From Paraburkholderia atlantica (GTDB lineage: Bacteria > Pseudomonadota > Gammaproteobacteria > Burkholderiales > Burkholderiaceae): a stretch of DNA of 64,000 nucleotides. The translations under genes were made by a program, and so were the position numbers. Positions 18,428 to 27,760 of the stretch are shown here, in pieces. Location: the NCBI RefSeq assembly GCF_009362785.1, contig NZ_WHNQ01000002.1, forward strand, positions 310,001 to 374,000, in the 5' to 3' direction. Numbering within the stretch: position 1 is the stretch's first letter; each line of letters starts with the position of its first letter. Below the pieces are notes generated by a model. The model had not been told where the DNA came from and did no database searches. It worked only from the letters and a program-made list of their open reading frames with translations.

Positions 18428-19006
18428 GAAAACTCGCTTCGGAGAACAACGGTCATTGTAGAACGTTTGCCGGCCCGAGCGGTTGACGTAAGTCACCGGG
18501 CGACGACCGAAAAATGACGGATGCGATGAAGTGCGGCCGCGCGCAGGTGGGTTCGTCTACCACGTCCAGTTCGATGCTCGCGTCACGCGTTTTCGAGTGA
18601 GAAATCAATGTGCCTCTCCTTGTCAGAATCAATCATGCATCAACCACACGCCAATATCGCCCAAAAGCATTAGCGAAAAAATAGGAATATTCCTTTTTTC
18701 ACACAGTTAAAATCTACCTGTATTAATATATTTTTTAGCCCGTTTGAATTTCGGAGTTCGCTGATACCCGAATTGCGCGCGGACATCGGAGAATTCTTCT
18801 ACGCGTCGCCTCGCCAGCGCCTCACCCATGAATGCCGCGCGCACAACGCGGGGACGACGCGCGCTCGACCAAATAGCGCATGTTTCATCAATGCCCAGCG
18901 TTTTGTATTTTCAATATTTTAAAACCCACCATGGCAATAACATCGTGTTTATCTTGAATTACACACTGCACGCACAAAGCACAATAATGCGGAGGAATGT
19001 AAATTG
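18428..19006. other. AT-rich intergenic region upstream of the trimeric autotransporter
   Basis: About 580 bases without a gene, and in its middle much richer in A+T than the rest of the window (18650-18750 and 18890-19000). It contains a perfect 12-bp palindrome AGGAATATTCCT at 18683-18694, flanked by six As and six Ts. The composition suggests recent acquisition or H-NS-like silencing of the adhesin promoter. I could not pick a single secure promoter. Confidence 0.6.
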
Positions 19007-21472
19007 ATGCCCAAGCATATTTCGATAATTCGCCGTACCACGTCTCAAAGAAAAGTCGCGGCGCCGCGAACAGCCTGCCTGCAAACACACGTTGCTTGCG
19101 CGCGCCAGAAAGGCATCGCCCGGGCGGTTCGACGTACCGCGGGTGTTGCCATAGCGGCGGCCCTTTACGTCACGGAAGCGAACGGCGCCGGCGTCGCTTC
19201 CGTCGAGGTCGGCACGGCCAGCGCGCCCGGTGACGCCGCGGTCGCGATAGGCGCACAGGCCATCGCAAGCGGCAACTCATCGCTGGCGATCGGCTCGCAG
19301 GCGAACGCGCAAAACGACGGCGCGCTCGCGGTAGGGGCAGGCGCCACCGCACAGGGCGACAGCGCAGTCGCCGTGGGTCTCTCCTCTTCCGCACAGGGTG
19401 AAGGCGCGAGCGCCTTCGGGCCCTATGCGAATGCGCAAACGGAACGCGCGACCGCGGTCGGTCTGAACGCATCGGCGCTCGGCGTCGACTCGGTCGCAGC
19501 GGGCTCCGGGTCAATCGCGGCGAATTCGGCTGCCTCCGCGTTCGGTTCTCTATCCACGGCAACCAGCGTCGGATCGACCGCGCTCGGCTATGTCGCGCAG
19601 GCCGGAGGCACCAGCTCGCTTGCCGCCGGAGCATGGGCCTCGGCGCTGGCGGATTCTAGCGTCGCGCTGGGTAGTAGTACCCTCGTCAGCGGTGTCGGCG
19701 CCATCGCCCTTGGCGTCGCTGCGCAGGCGAGCGGCGCCTACGCCAGTGCAATCGGCTTCGGCGCAACGGCGGCCGGAGCCGGCGCGATCGCGCTCGGCAG
19801 CAACGCGAACGCGAGCGCCGACAACAGCGTCGCGCTTGGCGCCAATGCCAGCACCACGACGGATCTGTCGCAAAGCGCGTTTGTGCCCGGGGGAGTGGGC
19901 GCGACCCCGGTCGCAGCCTCCAGCGCGACAGGCGAAGTCTCGCTCGGTTCGGCGAACAATGAGCGTCGCCTGACCAACGTCGCCGCGGGCGCCGCGCCCA
20001 CTGACGCGGTCAACGTGAGCCAGTTGAGCGCGGTCGACAACAAGGTCGATGCACTCGCTCAAAGCAGCGCGCAGCATTACCTCAGCGCTGCTGACCCGGC
20101 CGACGGCTCCAACGACGCGCTCGCAGACGGCACGCACGCGCTCGCCGCGGGCAGCAACGCCAGCGCCATGGGCACCGACGCAAGCGCATTCGGCACGAGC
20201 GCCAGCGCGAGCGCAACCGACTCGACCGCGATCGGCGCGGGCGCTGCCGCCGGCACGGCCGGCGCTACGTCGCTGGGCGCATCAGCGTCGGCCTACGGCT
20301 CAGGGGCCACGGCGCTCGGGGCCAGCGCGACGGCAAACGGAGACGGCGCCCTCGCGCTCGGCTATCAGTCGAGCGCGCTAGCCGCAAACTCCGTCGCGCT
20401 CGGCCAGGGCTCGATTGCCGATCGCGCGGGTACCGTGTCGGTCGGTTCACCGGGCAACGAGCGCCAGATCACCAACGTCGCGGCTGGCACCGCCGACACC
20501 GATGCGGTCAACGTCGCCCAGCTGAAAGCGGTGAGCGACCGGAGCAGCGCGAACGCAGCGAAACTGGACGGCGCGGTCATGTACGACACGAACGCCGACG
20601 GCAGCATCAATCACAACAGCATTACGCTCGGCGGGGATACCACAGAGCGCACCGCCATCCACAACGTCGCGGACGGCGTGCTCGCGTCCGACGCGGTCAA
20701 CCTCGGTCAGCTGAACGCGGCGCTCGAAGGCGCGATCAATAACGCGGCGATCGGCACAGCCGGCGCGTTGTTCAGCGCGGAGGGCGACAGTGCGACTGAA
20801 ACCGCGCAGGCATCGGGCGCACACGCGATTGCGGCTGGGGCGAACGCGCGGGCAAGCGGCGCCAACGCGGTCGCCGAAGGTGCGAACGCTCAGGCGTCCG
20901 GCACGAACGCCATTGCCGTCGGAGCGAATGCACAAGCAAGCGGCGCCAGCGCGGCAAGCATCGGAGCGAATGCCATCGCCAACGGCAACAACGCGACGGC
21001 GGTGGGCGCCGCGGCCAACGCGAGCGCCGACAACTCGGTGGCCTTAGGCCAAGGCTCCATCGCAGACCGCGCGAACTCAGTATCCGTTGGCTCGGCGGGC
21101 CAGGAGCGCCAGATCACCAATGTCGCGGCCGGCGTGCGAGGCACCGACGCGGTCAACGTCAATCAGCTGCAGCAAAGCATGAGCGGCGCGATCAGCGCGG
21201 CGAATCGCTATACCGACGACCAGATCCGTTCCGCCCGCCGGGACAGTTACGCAGGCACGGCATCGGCGATCGCGATGGCGGGCTTGCCACAAGCGGTCCT
21301 GCCGGGACACGGCATGGTCGCCATGGCCGGCGGCACGTACGGTGGTCAATCCGCACTCGCGATTAGCGTGTCGCAGTTGTCGAACACTGGCAAATGGATC
21401 TACAAGGTCCAAGGCAGCACCGACTCGCGCCGGCAGTTCGGCGCATCGATCGGCGCGGGGATGCATTGGTGA
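19007..21472 (+). CDS. Trimeric autotransporter adhesin (YadA/BoaA-like)
   Basis: Surface adhesin of 821 residues. Order: a long N-terminus with a signal segment (AGVAIAAALYVTEANGA), a head made of many YadA-like 14-residue repeats (AIGxxAxAxGxxSxAxG), four neck motifs of the NERxITNVAAGxxxTDAVNVxQL type (bases about 19957, 20454, 20641 and 21102), and a C-terminal 70-residue membrane anchor ending in GASIGAGMHW. The stalk is almost absent: necks join head pieces directly. ATG 19007 follows GGAGG (18991-18995); a TTG three bases earlier is an alternative. It stands alone between unrelated genes. Confidence 0.92.
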   Translation: MPKHISIIRRTTSQRKVAAPRTACLQTHVACARQKGIARAVRRTAGVAIAAALYVTEANGAGVASVEVGTASAPGDAAVAIGAQAIASGNSSLAIGSQANAQNDGALAVGAGATAQGDSAVAVGLSSSAQGEGASAFGPYANAQTERATAVGLNASALGVDSVAAGSGSIAANSAASAFGSLSTATSVGSTALGYVAQAGGTSSLAAGAWASALADSSVALGSSTLVSGVGAIALGVAAQASGAYASAIGFGATAAGAGAIALGSNANASADNSVALGANASTTTDLSQSAFVPGGVGATPVAASSATGEVSLGSANNERRLTNVAAGAAPTDAVNVSQLSAVDNKVDALAQSSAQHYLSAADPADGSNDALADGTHALAAGSNASAMGTDASAFGTSASASATDSTAIGAGAAAGTAGATSLGASASAYGSGATALGASATANGDGALALGYQSSALAANSVALGQGSIADRAGTVSVGSPGNERQITNVAAGTADTDAVNVAQLKAVSDRSSANAAKLDGAVMYDTNADGSINHNSITLGGDTTERTAIHNVADGVLASDAVNLGQLNAALEGAINNAAIGTAGALFSAEGDSATETAQASGAHAIAAGANARASGANAVAEGANAQASGTNAIAVGANAQASGASAASIGANAIANGNNATAVGAAANASADNSVALGQGSIADRANSVSVGSAGQERQITNVAAGVRGTDAVNVNQLQQSMSGAISAANRYTDDQIRSARRDSYAGTASAIAMAGLPQAVLPGHGMVAMAGGTYGGQSALAISVSQLSNTGKWIYKVQGSTDSRRQFGASIGAGMHW

Positions 21473-21555
21473 AATCAGTTCGAGCGAACGTATCGGACAA
21501 AGCCCGGACGCGGTGCACACCCAGTGCCCCGCGTCCACAGGCGAGCGCCCTGGCT

Positions 21556-24500
21556 TTAGCGCTGCATCGACTCCCACACTTTGTGCAGGCGTTTTACCGA
21601 AACCGGCATCGGCGTGCGCAGCTCCTGCGCAAACAGCGAGATGCGCAATTCCTCGAGCAGCCAGCGGAATTCCGCAAGCCGCGGATCCACGACGCCGCCG
21701 CGCTGCGATACCGCCCGCTGATAATGCTGCAGCAGCGGCTGGAATTCGGCGAACTGCCGCGCGTCGCGGGTGGCGTCCGCGCGCAGCTTGTCGATACGCA
21801 ACGCCATCCCCTTCAGATAACGCGGGAAATGTGCGAGTTGGGCGTACGGCGTATCGACGACAAAACGCTTGCCGATCAGCGCATCGAGTTGATTCTGCAG
21901 ATCGGAGTACGCGGCCGCGAATGGCTTTGCCTGCAGAAGCTTCTTCATCAGGCTCGCGTATTCGGCGAGGATCTGGCCAACCAGCCGCGAGATTTCCTGC
22001 GCGAGCAACGTGAGGCGGCTACGCCCTTCGTCACGTCGGGTATGGAAGCTCGCATCGTCGTCGGGCAGGGGGTCCTGCAGACACGCGCGGTCGAGTGCGG
22101 TGTCGATCAGCTGATCGCGCAGTTCTTCCTGCGTGCCGCGCGGCATGAATTGCATGGCCATTTCGCGCAGACCCGGCAGATTCTTCTCCAGATACTTGAT
22201 CGGCTCCTTCAATTGCAGTGCGAAAAGCCGACGCAAGCCCGCCCGATGAATCCGCGCGGCTTCTTCCGGCGAATCGAACACCTCGACGTCGCAATGGGTG
22301 CCACGGTCCACGAGCGCCGGATAGCCGAACAACGTCTGACCACCGCGGCGAATTTCGAGCAATTCGGGCAGCTTGCCGAAATTCCACGTGGTCAGGTTTT
22401 CGTACAGCGCGGTGGCTGGTGCGCCATCCGGCGTCGCGGGTTGTGGCGCGGCCGCGCCCTTGCCGCGCGCCGGGCCACTCGCAGCCAGATCTGGAGAGCG
22501 CGCAGGTGTTGCGACACCGCCGCCGCCCGCATCGGCCAGCGCGGCGCCTGCCGCGCCCGAAACGAGCTTCTGGAAATGCTGCTGCGCCTGACCGCCGAGC
22601 TCCGCGCGCAGTTGCGACAGATTGCGCCCCATCGCGAGTTGCCGGCCATGTTCGTCGATGACCTTGAAGTTCATGAACAGATGCGCGGGCAGCGTCTCGA
22701 GCTTGAAGTCGGACTGCTTCATCGCGACCTGGGTCTGCTCGCGCACGTCGGCGATCAGCGCCTCGAGCAGGCCCCCTACTCCGAAGCGCTGTGCGCTGTG
22801 CCGTTCGACGAAGCCCGCCGCGTATTCGGGGAGCGGCACGCAATGCCGACGCAGCTTCTGCGGCAGCGACTTCAGCAGCAACTGCGTCTTTTCTTTCAGC
22901 ATGCCGGGCACGAGCCACTCACAACGACGCGCGTCGACCTGATTCAGCGCATACAGCGGCACCGCGAGCGTTACGCCGTCGCGCGGCGTACCCGGCTCGA
23001 AGTGATAGGTCAGCGCCATCTCGATGCCCGCCATCGTCAGCCGCTTCGGGAACAGATCCGTCGTGACACCCGCCGCTTCGTGCCGCATCAGATCGTCGCG
23101 GGACAAATACAACAGCCTCAGCTTGTCCTCCGCCTGGCCGCTCTTTTTGACTTCATCGCGATACCAACGCTCGAACGACGCGCCGGTGTAGACGCCATCC
23201 GGCAGCGCCTGATCGTAGAACGCGTAGATCAACTCGTCGTCGACCAACACGTCCTGACGGCGGGACTTGTGCTCGAGCTGTTCGATGTCGGCAAGCAGCT
23301 TGCGGTTGTGCGCGAAGAACGCAAGCTTCGTGTCGAACTCCCCTTCAACAAGCGCACCGCGAATAAACAGCTCGCGCGCCCGCGCAGGGTCCTGCTTGCC
23401 GAATGCGACGCGCCGCCGGTGGTAAATCGGCAGGCCATACAACATCGCGCGCTCGAACGCGGACACCTGCGCTGCACGCTTTTCCCAATGTGGCTCGGAC
23501 AGCGACTTCTTCAGCAGATGCGCGCCGACCTTCTCGACCCACTCCGGCTCGATTTTCGCGATACAGCGCGCGTAAAGCCGGCTCGTTTCGACGAGTTCTG
23601 CAGCCATCACCCACTTGCCCGCTTTTTTCACGAGCGCAGAGCCCGGCCACAAATAGAACTTGATGCCGCGCGCGCCGAGATAGTACGGCTCGTCGTCGGC
23701 TTTCAGGCCGATGTTGCCGAGCAGGCCGGTCAGAAGCGCAAGATGGATCTGCTCGAACGTAGCCTCCGCTTCGTTCAGGCGCCAGCCGTGCTCACGCACG
23801 ACCGTCAGCAATTGCGAATGGACATCGCGCCACTCGCGCAGCCGCAATTGCGACAGGAAGTTCTTGCGGCACTCGTCCTGCAACTGCCGGTTCGATTTCT
23901 TGTGCGCGATCGCTTCGTCGAACCAGTTCCAGATCTTCAGCCACTGCAGGAATTCGGAGCGCTCGTCGGCGAACCGGCGATGCGCCTGGTCGGCCTGCTC
24001 CTGAGCTTCGATCGGGCGATCGCGCGGGTCCTGCACGGACAGCGCGCTCGCGATGATCAGCACTTCCTTCAGCGCCTGCTGGTCGCGCGCGGCGAGGATC
24101 ATGCGGCCGACGCGCGGGTCGAGCGGCAACCGCGCGAGTTCGCGGCCGAGCGGCGTCAGCTGATTGTCGTCGTCGACGGCGCCGAGCTCGTTGAGCAACT
24201 GGTAGCCGTCGGAAATCGCACGGCCCGGCGGCGGTTCGATAAACGGGAACGTTTCGATCGCCGTCAGGTGCAGCGACTTCATGCGCAGAATCACCGAAGC
24301 GAGCGACGAGCGCAGAATTTCCGGATCGGCGAAGCGCGCACGGCCCTGGAAGTCGCTTTCCTCGTACAGACGAATGCAGATGCCATCGGCGACCCGGCCG
24401 CAACGCCCCGCGCGCTGGTTCGCGGCGGCTTGAGAAATCGACTCGACCTGCAGCTGCTCGACCTTGTTGCGATACGAGTAGCGCTTCACGCGCGCGAGGC

Positions 24501-26217
24501 CCGTGTCGACCACGTAGCGGATGCCGGGTACCGTCAGCGAAGTTTCGGCGACGTTGGTCGCCAGCACGATGCGGCGCGCGTTCGACGCGCGGAACACGCG
24601 CTCCTGCTCGGCGGCCGAGAGCCTGGCGAACAGCGGCAGAATCTCCGTATGGGGCGGATGATGTTTGCGCAGCGCCTCGGCGGCGTCGCGTATTTCGCGC
24701 TCGCCGGGCAGGAACACCAGTACGTCTCCGTGGCCTTCGCGGCACAGTTCGTCGACGGCGTCGACGATCGCCTCCATCAGATCGCGGTCGGTCTCGCGCT
24801 GCGTCTTCGGGCGTTCGCGGCCAGACGACGCCGCACCCGAGGTCCCTTGCGCCGCCTTGACCGCCGGGCTGTCCTCGACCACCGGCCGGTAACGCACCTC
24901 GACCGGATACAGTCGCCCGCTCACTTCGATCACCGGCGCGGGCTTGTCGTCGCTGCCGAAGTGACGCGCGAAACGGTCGGCGTCGATCGTCGCCGAGGTC
25001 ACGATCACCTTCAGGTCGGGACGCTTCGGCAGAATCTCCTTCAGGTAGCCGAGCAGAAAATCGATGTTCAGGCTGCGCTCGTGCGCTTCGTCGATGATCA
25101 GCGTGTCGTAGGCTTTCAGCAGCGGATCGGTCTGCGTTTCCGCAAGCAGAATGCCGTCGGTCATCAGCTTGACCGATGCGCCCGGCGCCAGGTTGTCGTT
25201 GAACCGCACCTTGTAGCCGACCACTTCGCCGAACGGCGTGCCGAGTTCCTCGGCGATCCGGCGCCCGGTCGCCGACGCCGCGATCCGACGCGGCTGCGTA
25301 TGGCCGATCAGACCATTGCCGCCGGCACCGAGACCACGGCCGAGCGCGAGGCAGATTTTCGGCAGCTGCGTGGTCTTGCCCGAGCCGGTTTCGCCCGACA
25401 CGATCACGACCTGATTCTCCGCGATTGCCCGCGCGATCTCATCGCGACGACCGGAGACAGGAAGCGCTTCGGGGAACGTGATCGGTGGAATCGGATTCGG
25501 CTCGACGACCCGCGGCGGCCTCGGTTCGCGGGGCGCGCGAGGCTCCTTGCGCGGCTCGCCCGATTGTTTGTCGTGCGATTGCGTGTCGCGCGAGCCGTGA
25601 CGTGGCTCGCCGCGGGCAGACCCGGGTTGCTCGTGACGTGGCCCGCGCTCCCCCTGTTCGTTGCGAGGCGCACGACGCTGTTCAACGCGAGGTGTGTCCG
25701 AGCGCGCGTCGCGGACTTCGTCACGCTGCTCGCTTTGCCGCGCATCGCCTCGTTCATCGCGAGCCTGCCGGCCATGCGCACCGCTGGGCGCGGTCGGAGG
25801 CGTACTGCGGTGCTCGCTTTGCGGCCCAGCGCCCTGCTGCTCGCGGGCCGCGTTATGAAGCGCGGAACGGAACTGGCCAAGCTGCTCGCTCAACGAAGCA
25901 CCACGTTGCTCGCTACGACCCGCACTGCCCCGCTTTGCACCAGACACTTCACCCGATTCAGCGCGAGACACACCGCGCCGTTCGTCACGCGCCGCGCCTC
26001 GCGCGCCAGCGTGCTCTTCGCGACCTTCACGGCCTACACCGCCGGCTTCCGGCGGCACTTTTCGCGCAGACGCGGCCTCCCCCCGACGCGCGTCATGCGC
26101 CTGATCGGGTCTCGCATCCTGCGCAGGCTGGCGCATCGTGTCGCCGGGGTTGGCCGGCTCGCCGGACGACGCCGGTTTCTCGTTCGCCCCAGCGGGACTT
26201 TTGGGTACATTCGACAT
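21556..26217 (-). CDS. hrpA: ATP-dependent RNA helicase HrpA (DEAH box) with extra N-terminal extension
   Basis: DEAH-box RNA helicase of 1,553 residues. Walker A GETGSGKT is at 275-282, followed by TQPRRIAA, DEAHERSLNIDFLLGYLK, SATIDADRF and the motif VI block NQRAGRCGR. The C-terminal OB-fold and the HrpA-specific DUF3418 region (for example VETSRLYAR, ELEHKSRRQDVLVDDE) are present. The first 235 or so residues are a low-complexity Arg/Glu/Ala/Gln/Ser-rich segment (RDERGD, SEQRDEVRDARSD) that E. coli HrpA lacks; it is probably disordered and could bind RNA. Start ATG 26217 lies 23 bp from the divergent argA start with no ribosome site. Confidence 0.95.
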   Translation of the reverse strand: MSNVPKSPAGANEKPASSGEPANPGDTMRQPAQDARPDQAHDARRGEAASARKVPPEAGGVGREGREEHAGARGAARDERRGVSRAESGEVSGAKRGSAGRSEQRGASLSEQLGQFRSALHNAAREQQGAGPQSEHRSTPPTAPSGAHGRQARDERGDARQSEQRDEVRDARSDTPRVEQRRAPRNEQGERGPRHEQPGSARGEPRHGSRDTQSHDKQSGEPRKEPRAPREPRPPRVVEPNPIPPITFPEALPVSGRRDEIARAIAENQVVIVSGETGSGKTTQLPKICLALGRGLGAGGNGLIGHTQPRRIAASATGRRIAEELGTPFGEVVGYKVRFNDNLAPGASVKLMTDGILLAETQTDPLLKAYDTLIIDEAHERSLNIDFLLGYLKEILPKRPDLKVIVTSATIDADRFARHFGSDDKPAPVIEVSGRLYPVEVRYRPVVEDSPAVKAAQGTSGAASSGRERPKTQRETDRDLMEAIVDAVDELCREGHGDVLVFLPGEREIRDAAEALRKHHPPHTEILPLFARLSAAEQERVFRASNARRIVLATNVAETSLTVPGIRYVVDTGLARVKRYSYRNKVEQLQVESISQAAANQRAGRCGRVADGICIRLYEESDFQGRARFADPEILRSSLASVILRMKSLHLTAIETFPFIEPPPGRAISDGYQLLNELGAVDDDNQLTPLGRELARLPLDPRVGRMILAARDQQALKEVLIIASALSVQDPRDRPIEAQEQADQAHRRFADERSEFLQWLKIWNWFDEAIAHKKSNRQLQDECRKNFLSQLRLREWRDVHSQLLTVVREHGWRLNEAEATFEQIHLALLTGLLGNIGLKADDEPYYLGARGIKFYLWPGSALVKKAGKWVMAAELVETSRLYARCIAKIEPEWVEKVGAHLLKKSLSEPHWEKRAAQVSAFERAMLYGLPIYHRRRVAFGKQDPARARELFIRGALVEGEFDTKLAFFAHNRKLLADIEQLEHKSRRQDVLVDDELIYAFYDQALPDGVYTGASFERWYRDEVKKSGQAEDKLRLLYLSRDDLMRHEAAGVTTDLFPKRLTMAGIEMALTYHFEPGTPRDGVTLAVPLYALNQVDARRCEWLVPGMLKEKTQLLLKSLPQKLRRHCVPLPEYAAGFVERHSAQRFGVGGLLEALIADVREQTQVAMKQSDFKLETLPAHLFMNFKVIDEHGRQLAMGRNLSQLRAELGGQAQQHFQKLVSGAAGAALADAGGGGVATPARSPDLAASGPARGKGAAAPQPATPDGAPATALYENLTTWNFGKLPELLEIRRGGQTLFGYPALVDRGTHCDVEVFDSPEEAARIHRAGLRRLFALQLKEPIKYLEKNLPGLREMAMQFMPRGTQEELRDQLIDTALDRACLQDPLPDDDASFHTRRDEGRSRLTLLAQEISRLVGQILAEYASLMKKLLQAKPFAAAYSDLQNQLDALIGKRFVVDTPYAQLAHFPRYLKGMALRIDKLRADATRDARQFAEFQPLLQHYQRAVSQRGGVVDPRLAEFRWLLEELRISLFAQELRTPMPVSVKRLHKVWESMQR

Positions 26218-26240
26218 GGGGGCGCATTATAATCCCCGGC
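26218..26240. promoter_or_regulatory. Shared divergent promoter of hrpA and argA (palindromic -10)
   Basis: The complete 23-bp gap between the two ATGs contains ATTATAAT at 26226-26233, which is its own reverse complement. It therefore shows a perfect TATAAT -10 box on both strands (26228-26233 for argA, 26226-26231 for hrpA). The spacing would place each transcription start at or next to the respective ATG, implying leaderless mRNAs. No clear -35 box and no Shine-Dalgarno sequence is visible for either gene. Confidence 0.65.
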
Positions 26241-27629
26241 ATGAATTCCCAAACCGACCTCGTCCCCGCGCCCGCGAGCGTTCCGGCCCCCGCCGACTCG
26301 ACGGAAACCCTCGCCCAGCACGCGCAATTCGTCGACTGGATGCGTTCAGTCGCACCGTATATCCACGCGTTCCGAAACAAGACATTCGTTGTCGGTTTCG
26401 GCGGCGAAGTGGTGCATCAGGGGCTGCTGAATGCACTCGTGTCCGACATTGCGCTGCTGCAGGCAATGGGCATCCAGATCGTGCTGGTGCATGGCTCGCG
26501 CCCGCAGGTCGAGGAGCAGATGAGCCTGCACGGTGTCGAATCGGAGTTTTCGCACGGCATGCGCATTACCGACGCGCGCGCGCTCGAGTCCGCGAAGGAA
26601 GCGGCCGGCGAAGTGCGTCTCGACATCGAAGCCGCGATCAGCCAGGGTCTGCCGAACACGCCGATGGCGCACGCGCACATCAGCGTCGTGTCGGGCAACT
26701 TCGTGACGGCGCGCCCGGTCGGCATTCTGGACGGCGTCGACTTCCAGCACACGGGCCTCGTGCGCAAAATCGACGCGGATTCGATCCGACACTCGCTCGC
26801 GAGCCGCAAGCTCGTGCTGCTGTCGCCGCTCGGCTTCTCGCCCACAGGTGAAGCGTTCAATCTGTCGATGGAGGACGTGGCCTCGGCCGCGGCGATCGCG
26901 CTGCGCGCCGACAAGATCGTGTTCCTGACCGAAACCCCGGGCCTGATGGAAGCCAGCGAAACCGGTACCGACCTGATCCGCGAACTGTCGCTCGACGACG
27001 CCTACAAACTGCACGAAAGCGGCGAAGTCACCGGCGACGCCGGGTTTTACCTGAAACATTCGATCCGCGCCTGCCGCGGCGGCGTGCCGCGCGCGCACAT
27101 CATCCCGTATGCGCTCGACGGCAGCCTGCTGCTCGAACTGTTCCTGCACGACGGCGTCGGCACGATGATCTCGTACGAGAACCTCGAAAGCCTGCGCGAA
27201 GCGACGCCGGACGACGTCGGCGGCATTCTCGCGCTGATCGAGCCGCTCGAAGCGGACGGCACGCTGGTACGGCGCGGCCGTCACCAGATCGAGCGTGACA
27301 TCGACCACTTCTCGGTGATCGAGCACGACGGCGTGCTGTTCGGCTGCGCGGCGCTGTATCCGTATTCGCAGGAGCGCATCGGCGAAATGGCGTGCCTGAC
27401 GGTCGCGCCCGAAGCGCAAGGGACCGGTGATGGCGAGCGTCTGCTCAAGCGCATCGAGCAGCGCGCGCGGGCACGCGGCCTCACACGCATTTTCGTGCTC
27501 ACCACGCGCACCGAACACTGGTTCCTGAAACGCGGCTTCGTCAAGGCTACGGTCGACGACCTGCCCGAAGACCGTCGCCGACTCTATAACTGGCAGCGCA
27601 AGTCGCTCGTGCTGATGAAACAGCTTTGA
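26241..27629 (+). CDS. argA: N-acetylglutamate synthase
   Basis: First step of arginine biosynthesis: acetyl-CoA plus glutamate gives N-acetylglutamate. The 462 residues consist of an N-terminal amino-acid-kinase-fold domain (FVVGFGGEVV, IVLVHGSRPQVEEQM, KIVFLTETPGLMEA) and a C-terminal GNAT domain with the acetyl-CoA loop VAPEAQGTGDGERLL and the late WFLKRGF, the usual ArgA layout. The frame is open far upstream within the antisense of hrpA, but the protein clearly starts at MNSQTDLVPAP. The promoter and lack of a ribosome site suggest a leaderless start. Feedback inhibition by arginine is expected from the kinase-like domain. Confidence 0.95.
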   Translation: MNSQTDLVPAPASVPAPADSTETLAQHAQFVDWMRSVAPYIHAFRNKTFVVGFGGEVVHQGLLNALVSDIALLQAMGIQIVLVHGSRPQVEEQMSLHGVESEFSHGMRITDARALESAKEAAGEVRLDIEAAISQGLPNTPMAHAHISVVSGNFVTARPVGILDGVDFQHTGLVRKIDADSIRHSLASRKLVLLSPLGFSPTGEAFNLSMEDVASAAAIALRADKIVFLTETPGLMEASETGTDLIRELSLDDAYKLHESGEVTGDAGFYLKHSIRACRGGVPRAHIIPYALDGSLLLELFLHDGVGTMISYENLESLREATPDDVGGILALIEPLEADGTLVRRGRHQIERDIDHFSVIEHDGVLFGCAALYPYSQERIGEMACLTVAPEAQGTGDGERLLKRIEQRARARGLTRIFVLTTRTEHWFLKRGFVKATVDDLPEDRRRLYNWQRKSLVLMKQL

Positions 27630-27690
27630 GTAACCGCTTGATCGTCCCCATCTGATCCGAACTGGCGTCTGCCCACCCCACATTGATACA

Positions 27691-27760
27691 GTAACCATTT
27701 TTCATGGGACCGCAGTAAGTGCTAAAGCACCAACTCCGGTCGACACAGGAGAAGCACAGC
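27691..27760 (+). promoter_or_regulatory. Structured leader element, copy 1 (upstream of yggX)
   Basis: The yggX leader aligns without gaps over 62 nt (27691-27752) to the leader of the ABC operon at 45608-45669, with 48 identities. It contains the hairpin GTGCTAAAGCAC (27719-27730), enclosed by a possible stem GACCG (27708-27712) with CGGTC (27737-27741). Then comes the strictly conserved GACACAGGAGA, which includes the ribosome-binding site. I do not recognise the class. It could be a riboswitch, a protein-binding leader or an sRNA target. Confidence 0.6.

Noticed and set aside
18991..18999. ATG just after GGAGG upstream of the autotransporter
   Set aside because: It is followed at once by TAA, so it cannot start the adhesin. 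The next ATG at 19007 does.
21394..26232. A 1,612-residue open frame on the plus strand opposite hrpA
   Set aside because: It is the antisense shadow of the well-supported hrpA gene, caused by high GC3. Its translation is Arg/Leu/Ala-rich and shows no known motif.
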